10,000 nt of DNA from Flavobacterium sp. GTDB taxonomy: Bacteria > Bacteroidota > Bacteroidia > Flavobacteriales > Flavobacteriaceae. Each line of letters starts with the position of its first letter. The stretch's first letter is position 1. Positions 1 to 7,105 of this stretch are shown piece by piece. Position numbers and translations under genes: made by a program. The stretch is from assembly GCF_020217025.1 (NCBI RefSeq), contig NZ_JAIWOF010000121.1, positions 1 through 10,000 of the forward strand, written 5' to 3'. Under the pieces are notes generated by a model. That model did not search any database and had not been told where the DNA came from. It saw nothing but the letters and a program-made list of their open reading frames with translations.

Positions 1-1062
1 AACTTCATCTCTGAAGTCTACTTTTACTGCTTGGTCTCCACCGTCTAAAGCTTCCACAAAGTATAAAGTTGCTGCTTTGTCAGCTCTCCATCCCATGCTT
101 CTTTTTCCTTTTCTTACCGATGAAAAACCTTTTGGCATGATTTCCGTTAGAGGTACTTCGTTTACCACTTTAACTTCTTTTCCGTTGGCATCATAAACGG
201 TAGTTTTTTGAGGAAAACGACTCATTGGAACAATATAAGAATATGGTTTTAGAATGGTAGTCAACATTAAATAATTTCCGTCTGGAGAAAAACTTTCTCC
301 TGCATAAATATCAGCAGTTTTGAATAAATTTGCATTTCCTGAAAGGCTAACTTTGTATAATTCTGAAGTAACTAAAACATCAAAATTAGCTTCGTCTGTT
401 TTGTTTTTCAATAAATCTTGATAGGTTCTATTTTGAGATTTTGAACCGTCACTAGTCGAAACTGTTGGCCCTTTTGGTATGTCTTTATTATTGTCGATTA
501 AAGCTGGACGGTTTTTCGGTAACATTTTCACCAATAAAGTTTCGTTGTCCTTCATCCAATTGAACGGACTTCCAAGATTCGCATTTAAATTATCAGAAGT
601 TAGTTTCTTAGCCGTTGTCGTTGCTACATCAATCACCCAAAGTTCAACGCCTTGATTGGTCGTGTTGGTAAATGCGATTTTCTTTTCGTTTGGCGACCAA
701 GAAACATTCGTAATTCTAGCATTTGCAGGTAATCCGCTAACTTGAATTTCGTTTTTGTCTTTGATTTTTCTAATCTTTAGATTGTTGATATACGTTACCG
801 TACTAGAAATATTAGTAACAGGATTAATACGTAATCCACCTAATTTCATTTCGGTTTGATTTAAGTCATCTAATGTTTTGTACGTATTTCGATAACTTAA
901 AAGCATGTATTCTTTTTTAGTATCCATACTTACAGATGGTGCTCTTTCATAATCAGCCAAAGCTAAAATTTCTGCTGATGGCTTTTGATACGTTACATTT
1001 TCTTGTGCTATTGTGGAGAATGTTCCCACAAAAACAAACAAAGAAAGGAGTTTTAGTTTCAT
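1..1062 (-). CDS. S9-family serine peptidase, glutamyl endopeptidase-like, N-terminal part (cut by window edge)
   Basis: The frame is open for 354 codons from the ATG at 1062 to base 1, so the gene continues off the left edge. Residues 1-19 form a signal peptide (MKLKL, a hydrophobic core, then IAQ), so the product is exported. What is visible is the N-terminal propeller-like region of a prolyl-oligopeptidase-type (S9) peptidase, with WD40-like blades such as VSWSPNEKKIAF (120-131) and FSPDGNYLML (258-267). Several segments match what I recall of plant chloroplast glutamyl endopeptidase: RTYQDLL (212-218), KPYSYIVPMSRFP (272-284) and SVRKGKRSMGWRADKAATLY (315-334) followed by EALDGGD. Members of that family are about 800 residues or more, so the alpha/beta-hydrolase domain with the Ser-Asp-His triad lies outside and cannot be checked. 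The likely role is degradation of extracytoplasmic peptides. The S9 assignment is firm; glutamyl specificity is inferred from resemblance. The gene is divergent from the YegP-like gene, with 117 bp between them. Confidence 0.88.
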   Translation of the reverse strand, partial: MKLKLLSLFVFVGTFSTIAQENVTYQKPSAEILALADYERAPSVSMDTKKEYMLLSYRNTYKTLDDLNQTEMKLGGLRINPVTNISSTVTYINNLKIRKIKDKNEIQVSGLPANARITNVSWSPNEKKIAFTNTTNQGVELWVIDVATTTAKKLTSDNLNANLGSPFNWMKDNETLLVKMLPKNRPALIDNNKDIPKGPTVSTSDGSKSQNRTYQDLLKNKTDEANFDVLVTSELYKVSLSGNANLFKTADIYAGESFSPDGNYLMLTTILKPYSYIVPMSRFPQKTTVYDANGKEVKVVNEVPLTEIMPKGFSSVRKGKRSMGWRADKAATLYFVEALDGGDQAVKVDFRDEV

Positions 1063-1179
1063 TGTTTTTGGTTTTATAATTTGCTCTAAAATTATTTTTT
1101 TAGTTACAATTTTTTTACAATTATTTGTTAATTTTTCTTATCTTTATGATTCGTTAAAACAATAAAAATATTTTAAATT
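1063..1179. promoter_or_regulatory. divergent intergenic region with two weak promoter candidates
   Basis: This 117-bp, very AT-rich gap separates two divergent genes and must hold both promoters. For the plus-strand gene, TAtcTTTA at 1139-1146 is one mismatch from the Bacteroidota -7 consensus TAnnTTTG and leaves a leader of about 30 nt. The only clear upstream TTTG (1124-1127) is 11 bp away, which is too close for a normal -33. For the minus-strand gene, TAatTTTA at 1094-1087 is also one mismatch off, with a TTG at 1120-1118 (23-bp spacing). An 8-bp direct repeat TTACAATT occurs at 1104-1111 and 1115-1122. Both promoters are candidates only. Confidence 0.35.
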
Positions 1180-1512
1180 ATGGGAAAATTTGTAATTTCA
1201 ACAAGAAAAAACGGAGAATTTCAATTTAGCTTAAAAGCTGGTAATGGTCAAGAAATCTTAGCTAGTGAAGGATATACAACTAAAGCAGCTTGTTTAAACG
1301 GTGTTGAATCTGTGAAGAAAAATTCACAAGACGAAGCTCGTTTTGATAAGTTAGAATCAAAAAATGGTAAATTTTATTTCAATTTGAAAGCTACCAATGG
1401 TCAAATTATTGGTACAAGTGAAATGTATGAAAGTACTGCTTCAAGAGATAACGGAATTGCTTCTGTAGCGAAAAATGCTCCAGACGCTTCGGTTGATGAT
1501 CAAACAGCATAA
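1180..1512 (+). CDS. YegP family protein (two DUF1508 repeats)
   Basis: This small protein of 110 residues consists almost entirely of two DUF1508 repeats. Repeat 1 (about 3-54) has NGEFQFSLKAGNGQEILASEGY and ends NSQDEARFDK; repeat 2 (about 58-106) has NGKFYFNLKATNGQIIGTSEMY followed by SRDNGIASVAKNA. The length and the repeat motifs match E. coli YegP closely. The repeats are known to fold as small alpha/beta units forming a pseudo-symmetric pair; the cellular function is not established. There is no signal peptide or membrane segment, so it should be cytoplasmic. The start is the only ATG that includes the whole first repeat, and the upstream bases are A-rich, as usual in this phylum. The gene stands alone between a divergent peptidase gene and its own terminator at 1531-1563. 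The family call is confident; no role is proposed. Confidence 0.95.
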   Translation: MGKFVISTRKNGEFQFSLKAGNGQEILASEGYTTKAACLNGVESVKKNSQDEARFDKLESKNGKFYFNLKATNGQIIGTSEMYESTASRDNGIASVAKNAPDASVDDQTA

Positions 1513-1530
1513 TTTTAATAAATAGATTTA

Positions 1531-1563
1531 AAAAGTGCCTACCTAAAAGTAGGCACTTTTTTT
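1531..1563 (+). terminator. rho-independent terminator of the YegP-like gene
   Basis: A perfect 12-bp stem runs from AAAAGTGCCTAC (1531-1542) to GTAGGCACTTTT (1549-1560), with a 6-nt loop CTAAAA and a T-run continuing to 1563. It begins 18 bp after the stop codon at 1512. It separates this gene from the following fabH-type gene, which has its own promoter at 1587-1618. Confidence 0.92.
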
Positions 1564-1586
1564 ATGATTTGTCAAAAGTACAAAAA

Positions 1587-1618
1587 ACTGATTTCAAATT
1601 AATAATTTCGTATTTTTG
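1587..1618 (+). promoter_or_regulatory. predicted promoter of the fabH-type gene
   Basis: TAttTTTG at 1611-1618 matches the Bacteroidota -7 consensus TAnnTTTG exactly. ACTG at 1587-1590 lies 20 bp upstream and is a partial match to the -33 element TTTG. The start site would fall near 1625, giving a leader of about 17 nt to the ATG at 1642. The leader is A-rich without a strong Shine-Dalgarno site. The position just after the preceding terminator supports independent transcription. Confidence 0.6.
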
Positions 1619-1641
1619 TAGCTTAATTTAGAAAGAAAAAT

Positions 1642-2649
1642 ATGTATCATTCAAAAATTACGGGTTTAGGTTATTACGTTCCTGATAATGTGGTAACAAA
1701 TGATGATTTAGCTAAAAAAATGGATACTAACGACGAATGGATTCAAGAAAGAACTGGAATTCAAGAGCGTCGCCACATTATAAGAGGAGAAGATACCACC
1801 ACTTCAATGGGTGTAAAAGCAGCAAAGATTGCAATTGAACGTTCAGGTGTTGCTAAAGAAGATATCGATTTTGTTATTTTCGCTACATTGAGTCCTGATT
1901 ATTATTTTCCAGGCCCTGGTGTTTTAGTACAACGTGATTTAGGTTTAAGAACTGTTGGTGCTTTAGATGTTCGTAATCAATGTTCTGGATTTGTTTATGC
2001 GATTTCGATTGCAGATCAATACATCAAAACCGGAATGTATAAAAACGTTTTAGTTATTGGTTCTGAATTACATTCAACTGGTTTAGATATGACCACTCGC
2101 GGAAGAGGAGTTTCTGTAATTTTTGGAGATGGAGCTGGAGCGGCGGTACTTTCAAGAGAAGAAGATTTGACTAAAGGAATTTTATCAACTCATTTGCATT
2201 CAGAAGGGCAACATGCCGAAGAATTGTCTTTAGTTGCTCCAGGAATGGGGAAACGTTGGGTAACCGACATCATTGCGGATAACGATCCAAACGATGAAAG
2301 CTACTATCCATATATGAACGGACAATTTGTTTTCAAAAATGCAGTAGTCCGTTTTAGTGAAGTAATCAATGAAGGATTACAAGCAAATAATTTACAAGTT
2401 TCCGATATTAATATGTTGGTACCACATCAAGCGAATTTGAGAATTTCACAGTTCATTCAACAGAAATTCCGTTTAACAGATGACCAAGTATTCAACAACA
2501 TTCAAAAATACGGAAATACCACTGCAGCTTCTATTCCAATTGCTTTAACTGAAGCTTGGGAACAAGGTAAAATTAAATCAGGAGATTTAGTAGTTTTAGC
2601 GGCTTTTGGTTCTGGATTTACTTGGGGAAGTGTTATTATTAGATGGTAG
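1642..2649 (+). CDS. fabH: beta-ketoacyl-ACP synthase III (FabH-type, KAS III)
   Basis: FabH enzymes condense an acyl-CoA primer with malonyl-ACP to start type II fatty acid synthesis in the cytoplasm. The thiolase-fold catalytic residues are all visible: Cys114 in NQCSGF, His262 in VPHQAN and Asn292 in KYGNTTAASIP. The N-terminal signature DTNDEWIQERTGI (28-40) and the glycine-rich FGDGAGAAVL (161-170) and C-terminal FGSGFTWGS are typical. At 335 residues it is slightly longer than E. coli FabH (about 317); the extra length lies mainly in a loop around 186-228 rich in Asp, Asn and Tyr. The gene is not beside plsX, rpmF or fabD; it stands alone with its own promoter and terminator. Flavobacteria often carry more than one KAS III and make many branched fatty acids, so the substrate could be a branched primer or the enzyme could serve another pathway. 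The family is certain; substrate and exact orthology are not. Confidence 0.92.
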   Translation: MYHSKITGLGYYVPDNVVTNDDLAKKMDTNDEWIQERTGIQERRHIIRGEDTTTSMGVKAAKIAIERSGVAKEDIDFVIFATLSPDYYFPGPGVLVQRDLGLRTVGALDVRNQCSGFVYAISIADQYIKTGMYKNVLVIGSELHSTGLDMTTRGRGVSVIFGDGAGAAVLSREEDLTKGILSTHLHSEGQHAEELSLVAPGMGKRWVTDIIADNDPNDESYYPYMNGQFVFKNAVVRFSEVINEGLQANNLQVSDINMLVPHQANLRISQFIQQKFRLTDDQVFNNIQKYGNTTAASIPIALTEAWEQGKIKSGDLVVLAAFGSGFTWGSVIIRW

Positions 2650-2652
2650 TAA

Positions 2653-2687
2653 GATAAAAGAAGCAAGAAGCAAGAGAAAAGATAATT
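2653..2687 (+). repeat. degenerate 7-bp repeat array (GAnnnnn, five units)
   Basis: Between the fabH-type stop codon and the terminator, the bases divide without gaps into five heptamers: GATAAAA, GAAGCAA, GAAGCAA, GAGAAAA and GATAATT. Two adjacent units are identical and all five begin with GA. The array ends 3 bp before the hairpin at 2691. It has no coding or promoter explanation. Confidence 0.6.
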
Positions 2688-2690
2688 ATT

Positions 2691-2725
2691 AAAAAAGCGT
2701 TCTGAAATTTTCAGAACGCTTTTTT
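2691..2725. terminator. bidirectional rho-independent terminator between convergent genes
   Basis: A perfect 16-bp stem runs from AAAAAAGCGTTCTGAA (2691-2706) to its complement at 2710-2725 with a 3-nt loop. The A-run on the left arm and the T-run on the right arm make it a terminator in both directions. It lies 41 bp after the fabH-type stop and 27 bp after the stop of the convergent receptor gene (read on the minus strand), so it probably serves both. Confidence 0.92.
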
Positions 2726-2752
2726 ATTTTTGCCTAATGCCTTATCGCTAAA

Positions 2753-5152
2753 TTAAAACATTCCGCCGCCGCCACTAGTTTCGTTAGCATCTCTTTGTTT
2801 TCTGGCTAAAGCACGGTTTTTTCCACCACCGAAAATGTAATTGAATCCTACGTAAAACGTTTGACTTTCCCAGTAAAAAGCTCCTTGTTGTCTAAACGGA
2901 ATATTACCATCAAAAGCAAAACGCATGTTTTCGAAAACGTCATTATAACGAGCTGTTATCGTACCTTTTCCTTTTAAAATGTTATAGGTGGCTCCAAAAT
3001 CCATTTTATACATTGGTTTTCTATCGTATTGTAAGCCTTTGTCTTTTCCTCGGTACATTCCAAATAATTGAAAACGTAAATCTTTAGTTGCTGTAAAAGT
3101 GTTGTTGATTCTTGTATTAAAAGTCACCACATCTACTGAAGCATTTTCTAATGCGTTTGTGTTTGCATTTTGTACGGTTCCTTTTGCGGTTTTAAAATAT
3201 ACATCCGAACTAGCATTAACTGCCCACCATTTTGTGAATTTTAAATTTGCAGAAGATTCAATTCCAAAAGCATCATTGTTTGCAAAATTGGCATACGATA
3301 AAATATTACGGTTTGGATTGTTTGGGTCGTTATAAACCGTTCTTGAAATCTCATCCGAAATACTTCTATAGAAAACACCACTTGTGATTGAACCAATTTT
3401 TGTAGTTCTAGTATAATTCACTTCAAATGAGTTGGTAAATTGTGGTACTAAAGCTGGATTTCCTCTTGATTCCATCAATGGTGTTGTCCATTCTCTAATT
3501 GGGCTAATTTGTCCAATACTTGGTCGGTCAACACGTCTTGAATAATTGAAATTGAATGAGTTTTTATCGTTTGCTGTATACGTTAAAAATGCCGATGGAT
3601 AAGCTGTAAATAAATCATCAGAAATATTTTGGGCATCAGAGAAACTCGGATTGGTTTCGTTGATGGCAAAATCGGCATCTAAATTAAAATATTCTAAACG
3701 TACCCCAAGTTGACCATTCCATTTTCCAATTTGCTTCCCTAAATTAGCATAAGCTGAATAAATATTTCTTCCAAATTCAAACGAATTATTAGCGCTTGTA
3801 GCACTAGGGTTATCGTCATAAAAACGGTTTCCCGAATTTTGAATTCTGGTTTCAACTCCCAATTCTAATTTAGTACTTTCTGTTAACGGATTCACATAAT
3901 CAGCATTAAACTGAAAATAATCAGTTGTTCCTGGAACTATGTTAGTTCTATCCAAGCTTGATGTTTCCTCGTACAAGGTGTTTTCATTATTTTCTGTATG
4001 AGAATAATTTAATTGGAGTTCTAAATTTTCGTCTTTTTTATCAAAATCATGTTTGTAAACTAAATCATAGGTTTGGTTTTTATTATCACCTTTGCTGTCA
4101 AAATACTGAATTACATTGTCGTTCGCAACAGGATCGTCATAAATAATAGTTGTTAAACCTGTACCAGAACCATAAGTAAAACTTTGGTTAGTGTAAGCAG
4201 AAATTGTGTTTTTTTCGTTGATATAATAATCCATTCCTAGTTTTAATAGATGCGAATTATTTTTATTTCTGAAATTAAAATCTTGACGATTTTCTTCATT
4301 AGTTCTTTCGCTTTCTACATAACCATTGTTAGCATTAATTCCGTGATTAAAACCATAATTGGTGTAAAAATTTACTTTTCCTACACGGTAATTCATGTTC
4401 AAAGCTGAGTTGGTTTTTGGTGTAATTCCAAAAGTAACACCTGTGTTGATAGAACCATTAAAACCATCTTGTGAATTTTTATGCAAAATAATATTGATGA
4501 TTCCACTCATTCCTTCTGGATTGTATTTTGCAGAAGGATTCGTAATCAACTCAATTTGTTTAATCGAAGCCGAAGGAATTTGCTGTAACAATTGCTCCAC
4601 CGAAACATTTGAAGGTTTTCCGTCGATAAGTACACGAACATTGCTGTTTCCTCTCATGCTAATTTCTTTAGTTTGAGGATCGATGCTAACTGTTGGAATA
4701 TTATTCATAATTTCAGAAGCAGTAGTTCCTGAAGCAATTAGATCTTTTCCAACATTGATAACTTTTCTATCAATTTTTTGCACCATGTTTGAACGCTCTG
4801 CAACCACTTCAACATCTTTTAATTCGGATACATCTTCTAAAATAGCGATTGTTCCTAAGTTTTGATTAGCATCAGCAGTCAAATCAACATTTTTTACAAC
4901 CGTTGTGTATCCAATAAATTGAATTTCAACAGTGTATTTTTGTATTGCTAATTTGTTGATGGCAAAATTTCCGTCTTCTGTGGTTACACCTCCTGTAACA
5001 ATCTTATTATTATCTTTAAGAATAATGTTTACGTACGGTAAAGGTTCATTAGTTTTTTTATCAATAACCTTTCCTTTGATAGTTCCCGAATTTTGTGCAA
5101 AACCAAAAGCAATGGAACACAAAAAACAGGTAATAATTAATTTAAGTTTCAT
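2753..5152 (-). CDS. TonB-dependent receptor-like outer-membrane beta-barrel protein
   Basis: This 799-residue protein should sit in the outer membrane. Residues 1-19 are a signal peptide (MKLKLIITCFLCSIAFGFA, cleaved before QN). A carboxypeptidase-regulatory-like beta-sandwich follows (about 24-108: GTIKGKVIDKKTNEPLPYVNI, then GNFAI and IQFIGYTT). The plug domain spans about 115-225, with the signature RVLIDGKPS and ITNPSAKYNPEGMSGIINII (203-222). The remainder to about 777 is a barrel rich in alternating aromatic strands, ending in FYVGFNYIFGG, followed by a basic and Gly-rich tail ending GGGGMF. This architecture matches the outer-membrane beta-barrel family (OMP_b-brl_3) of Bacteroidota receptors. 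There is no SusD-like partner or transport gene beside it, so the ligand cannot be predicted. The gene is transcribed alone; argS is divergent upstream and the terminator at 2691-2725 lies downstream. No good -7 motif was found upstream. Confidence 0.92.
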   Translation of the reverse strand: MKLKLIITCFLCSIAFGFAQNSGTIKGKVIDKKTNEPLPYVNIILKDNNKIVTGGVTTEDGNFAINKLAIQKYTVEIQFIGYTTVVKNVDLTADANQNLGTIAILEDVSELKDVEVVAERSNMVQKIDRKVINVGKDLIASGTTASEIMNNIPTVSIDPQTKEISMRGNSNVRVLIDGKPSNVSVEQLLQQIPSASIKQIELITNPSAKYNPEGMSGIINIILHKNSQDGFNGSINTGVTFGITPKTNSALNMNYRVGKVNFYTNYGFNHGINANNGYVESERTNEENRQDFNFRNKNNSHLLKLGMDYYINEKNTISAYTNQSFTYGSGTGLTTIIYDDPVANDNVIQYFDSKGDNKNQTYDLVYKHDFDKKDENLELQLNYSHTENNENTLYEETSSLDRTNIVPGTTDYFQFNADYVNPLTESTKLELGVETRIQNSGNRFYDDNPSATSANNSFEFGRNIYSAYANLGKQIGKWNGQLGVRLEYFNLDADFAINETNPSFSDAQNISDDLFTAYPSAFLTYTANDKNSFNFNYSRRVDRPSIGQISPIREWTTPLMESRGNPALVPQFTNSFEVNYTRTTKIGSITSGVFYRSISDEISRTVYNDPNNPNRNILSYANFANNDAFGIESSANLKFTKWWAVNASSDVYFKTAKGTVQNANTNALENASVDVVTFNTRINNTFTATKDLRFQLFGMYRGKDKGLQYDRKPMYKMDFGATYNILKGKGTITARYNDVFENMRFAFDGNIPFRQQGAFYWESQTFYVGFNYIFGGGKNRALARKQRDANETSGGGGMF

Positions 5153-5170
5153 TTGTTTATTTTTGATTAT

Positions 5171-5216
5171 ATGATTGATGATTGTGTTTAATAGACTTCA
5201 ACAATTGTTAATTGTT
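5171..5216. repeat. two exact 7-bp tandem duplications upstream of the receptor gene
   Basis: ATGATTG occurs twice in tandem at 5171-5184, and AATTGTT twice in tandem at 5203-5216; 18 bp separate the pairs. The second pair overlaps the 10-bp palindrome AACAATTGTT at 5200-5209. This lies in the 168-bp divergent gap between the receptor gene and argS. The period equals that of the other intergenic arrays in the window. Short AT-rich pairs can arise by chance, so this is the weakest of the set. Confidence 0.4.
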
Positions 5217-5252
5217 ACAGGATTTTTGAAATATTTTTTTAATCGAAAAAAA

Positions 5253-5287
5253 ACTAATCACTATTTACTAATCACAAACTACTATTT
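5253..5287. repeat. degenerate 7-bp repeat array running into the argS promoter
   Basis: Five contiguous heptamers, all starting with AC: ACTAATC, ACTATTT, ACTAATC, ACAAACT and ACTATTT. Two different units each recur exactly. The array ends 2 bp before the -7 element of the argS promoter and covers the place where the -33 element and spacer must be, so repeat and promoter share the same bases. Confidence 0.65.
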
Positions 5288-5297
5288 ATTACCTTTG
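5264..5297 (+). promoter_or_regulatory. predicted promoter of argS
   Basis: TAccTTTG at 5290-5297, followed by CAC, is an exact and very typical Bacteroidota -7 element. The best -33 candidate is TTTA at 5264-5267, 22 bp upstream and inside the heptamer array. The transcript would start near 5304, giving a leader of about 17 nt. AAGG at 5313-5316 lies 4 bp before the ATG at 5321 and may act as a weak Shine-Dalgarno site. Confidence 0.65.
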
Positions 5298-5320
5298 CAC
5301 GTTCAAAAAAACAAGGTAAA

Positions 5321-7099
5321 ATGGCATTACATCACACATTAACAACACACATCCAAAAAGCGGTTCTTGAATTGTTCAATATTTCTATTGAAAAAGTTGA
5401 ATTTCAAGCTACTAGGAAAGAGTTCGAAGGTGATATTACTATGGTAGTTTTTCCTTTGGTAAAAGCATTAAAAGGCAACCCAGTTGAAATCGGAAATCAG
5501 ATCGGAAATTACTTAGTAGCAAACTTAAATGAAGTTTCTAAGTTCAATGTAGTAGGCGGATTTTTAAATATCGTGATTTCGGATGCTTTTTATGTGGAAT
5601 TTTTCAATACTATAAAAAATAACGAAACCTTTGGTTTTGTAGCTCCAAAAGAAGGAGAAAAAGCGGTAATGGTAGAATACTCTTCACCAAATACCAACAA
5701 ACCTTTGCATTTAGGTCACATCAGAAATAATTTATTGGGTTATTCGGTTGCTGAAATTTTAAAAGCTGCTGGAAATAAAGTATACAAAACGCAAATCATC
5801 AACGATAGAGGAATTCATATCTGTAAATCGATGTTGGCTTGGCAAAAATTCGGAAAAGGTGAAACGCCAGCTTCAACAGGATTAAAAGGTGATAAATTAG
5901 TTGGGAATTTCTATGTGGAATTCGACAAGCAATACAAAAAAGAAATTTCAGAATTAATCGCTCAAGGTAAAACCGAAGACGAAGCAAAAAAACTAGCACC
6001 ATCCATTTTAGAAGCGCAACAAATGCTTTTAGATTGGGAAAACGGAAAACCTGAAGTTATCGAACTTTGGAAAACCATGAACCAATGGGTGTATGATGGA
6101 TTTGCTCAAACGTATAAAAATCTTGGCGTTGATTTTGATAGCTACTATTATGAATCCAACACCTATTTACTTGGAAAAGAAGTAGTGCAATTTGGTTTAG
6201 AAAAAGGCATTTTTGAAAAAGATCCAGATGGTTCGGTTTGGATTGATTTAACAGCGGATGGTTTAGATAGAAAAATCGTGCTCCGTTCTGACGGAACTGC
6301 GGTTTACATGACGCAAGATATTGGAACCGCAATCCAACGTGTGAAAGATTTTCCAGATGTTGGTGGAATGGTTTATACGGTAGGAAACGAGCAAGATTAC
6401 CATTTCAAAGTATTGTTCTTAATCTTGAAAAAGTTAGGATTTGATTGGGCAGATAGCTTATATCATTTATCATACGGAATGGTAGAATTACCTTCTGGAA
6501 AAATGAAATCGCGTGAAGGAACCGTTGTAGATGCAGATGATTTAATGGCAGAAATGACGACTACTGCACAAACTATTTCGGAAGAATTAGGCAAATTGGA
6601 TGGTTATTCTGAAGAAGAGAAAGCGGTTTTATTCAAAACAATCGGTTTAGGAGCATTGAAATATTATATGTTGAAAGTTGATCCTAAAAAACAAATGATG
6701 TTTAATCCAGAAGAATCGGTTGATTTTGCAGGAAATACTGGTCCATTCATCCAATATACTTACGCTCGTATTCAATCGATTTTAAGAAAAGCCGATTTTG
6801 ATACTTCAATTTCAATTTCGGAATTAGAATTACATGAAAAAGAGAAAGAATTAATCAAACAAGTGCAGTTATTCCCTGAAGTAATTCAAAATGCTGCAGA
6901 AAATCACAGTCCGGCGTTGATTGCGAATTACACGTATGATTTGGTAAAAGAATTCAACTCGTTCTATCAACAGGTTTCGATTTTAGGAGAAGAAAATCAC
7001 GATAAAAAAGTGTTTCGAGTACAATTGTCAAAATCAGTTGGAAACACGATAAAAAACGCATTTCAGTTATTAGGAATTGAAGTTCCTGAGCGTATGTAA
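5321..7099 (+). CDS. argS: arginyl-tRNA synthetase
   Basis: This class I aminoacyl-tRNA synthetase charges tRNA-Arg with arginine in the cytoplasm. The 592-residue length is normal. The N-terminal Add1 domain that contacts the tRNA D-loop covers about 8-90. The catalytic domain begins with VEYSSPNTNKPLHLGHIRNN (118-137), whose HLGH (130-133) is the HIGH motif. TQDIGTAIQR and VVYTVGNEQDYHF-like sequence (about 331-362) follow. The KMSKS site is the degenerate KMKSREGT (394-401), the usual form in many ArgRS. The C-terminal DALR anticodon-binding domain runs from about 475 (GPFIQYTYARIQSI) to the conserved end PERM. ArgRS uniquely needs tRNA-Arg for amino acid activation, consistent with the altered KMSKS. 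It is expressed from its own promoter; no hairpin terminator is seen downstream, where an inverted heptamer array lies instead. Confidence 0.97.
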   Translation: MALHHTLTTHIQKAVLELFNISIEKVEFQATRKEFEGDITMVVFPLVKALKGNPVEIGNQIGNYLVANLNEVSKFNVVGGFLNIVISDAFYVEFFNTIKNNETFGFVAPKEGEKAVMVEYSSPNTNKPLHLGHIRNNLLGYSVAEILKAAGNKVYKTQIINDRGIHICKSMLAWQKFGKGETPASTGLKGDKLVGNFYVEFDKQYKKEISELIAQGKTEDEAKKLAPSILEAQQMLLDWENGKPEVIELWKTMNQWVYDGFAQTYKNLGVDFDSYYYESNTYLLGKEVVQFGLEKGIFEKDPDGSVWIDLTADGLDRKIVLRSDGTAVYMTQDIGTAIQRVKDFPDVGGMVYTVGNEQDYHFKVLFLILKKLGFDWADSLYHLSYGMVELPSGKMKSREGTVVDADDLMAEMTTTAQTISEELGKLDGYSEEEKAVLFKTIGLGALKYYMLKVDPKKQMMFNPEESVDFAGNTGPFIQYTYARIQSILRKADFDTSISISELELHEKEKELIKQVQLFPEVIQNAAENHSPALIANYTYDLVKEFNSFYQQVSILGEENHDKKVFRVQLSKSVGNTIKNAFQLLGIEVPERM

Positions 7100-7105
7100 A
7101 AATAT

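Noticed and set aside
3099..5174. Plus-strand open frames inside the receptor gene (for example 3099-3335 and 4395-4676)
   Set aside because: They lie antisense within a clearly real 799-codon gene, have no recognisable domains, and lack convincing promoters or leaders.
5200..5209. Palindrome AACAATTGTT as a regulator operator
   Set aside because: Short AT-rich palindromes are frequent by chance here, and it is a by-product of the AATTGTT tandem duplication; no regulator gene is nearby.
5799..6332. Minus-strand open frames inside argS
   Set aside because: They are antisense to conserved ArgRS catalytic-domain codons and show no family resemblance.
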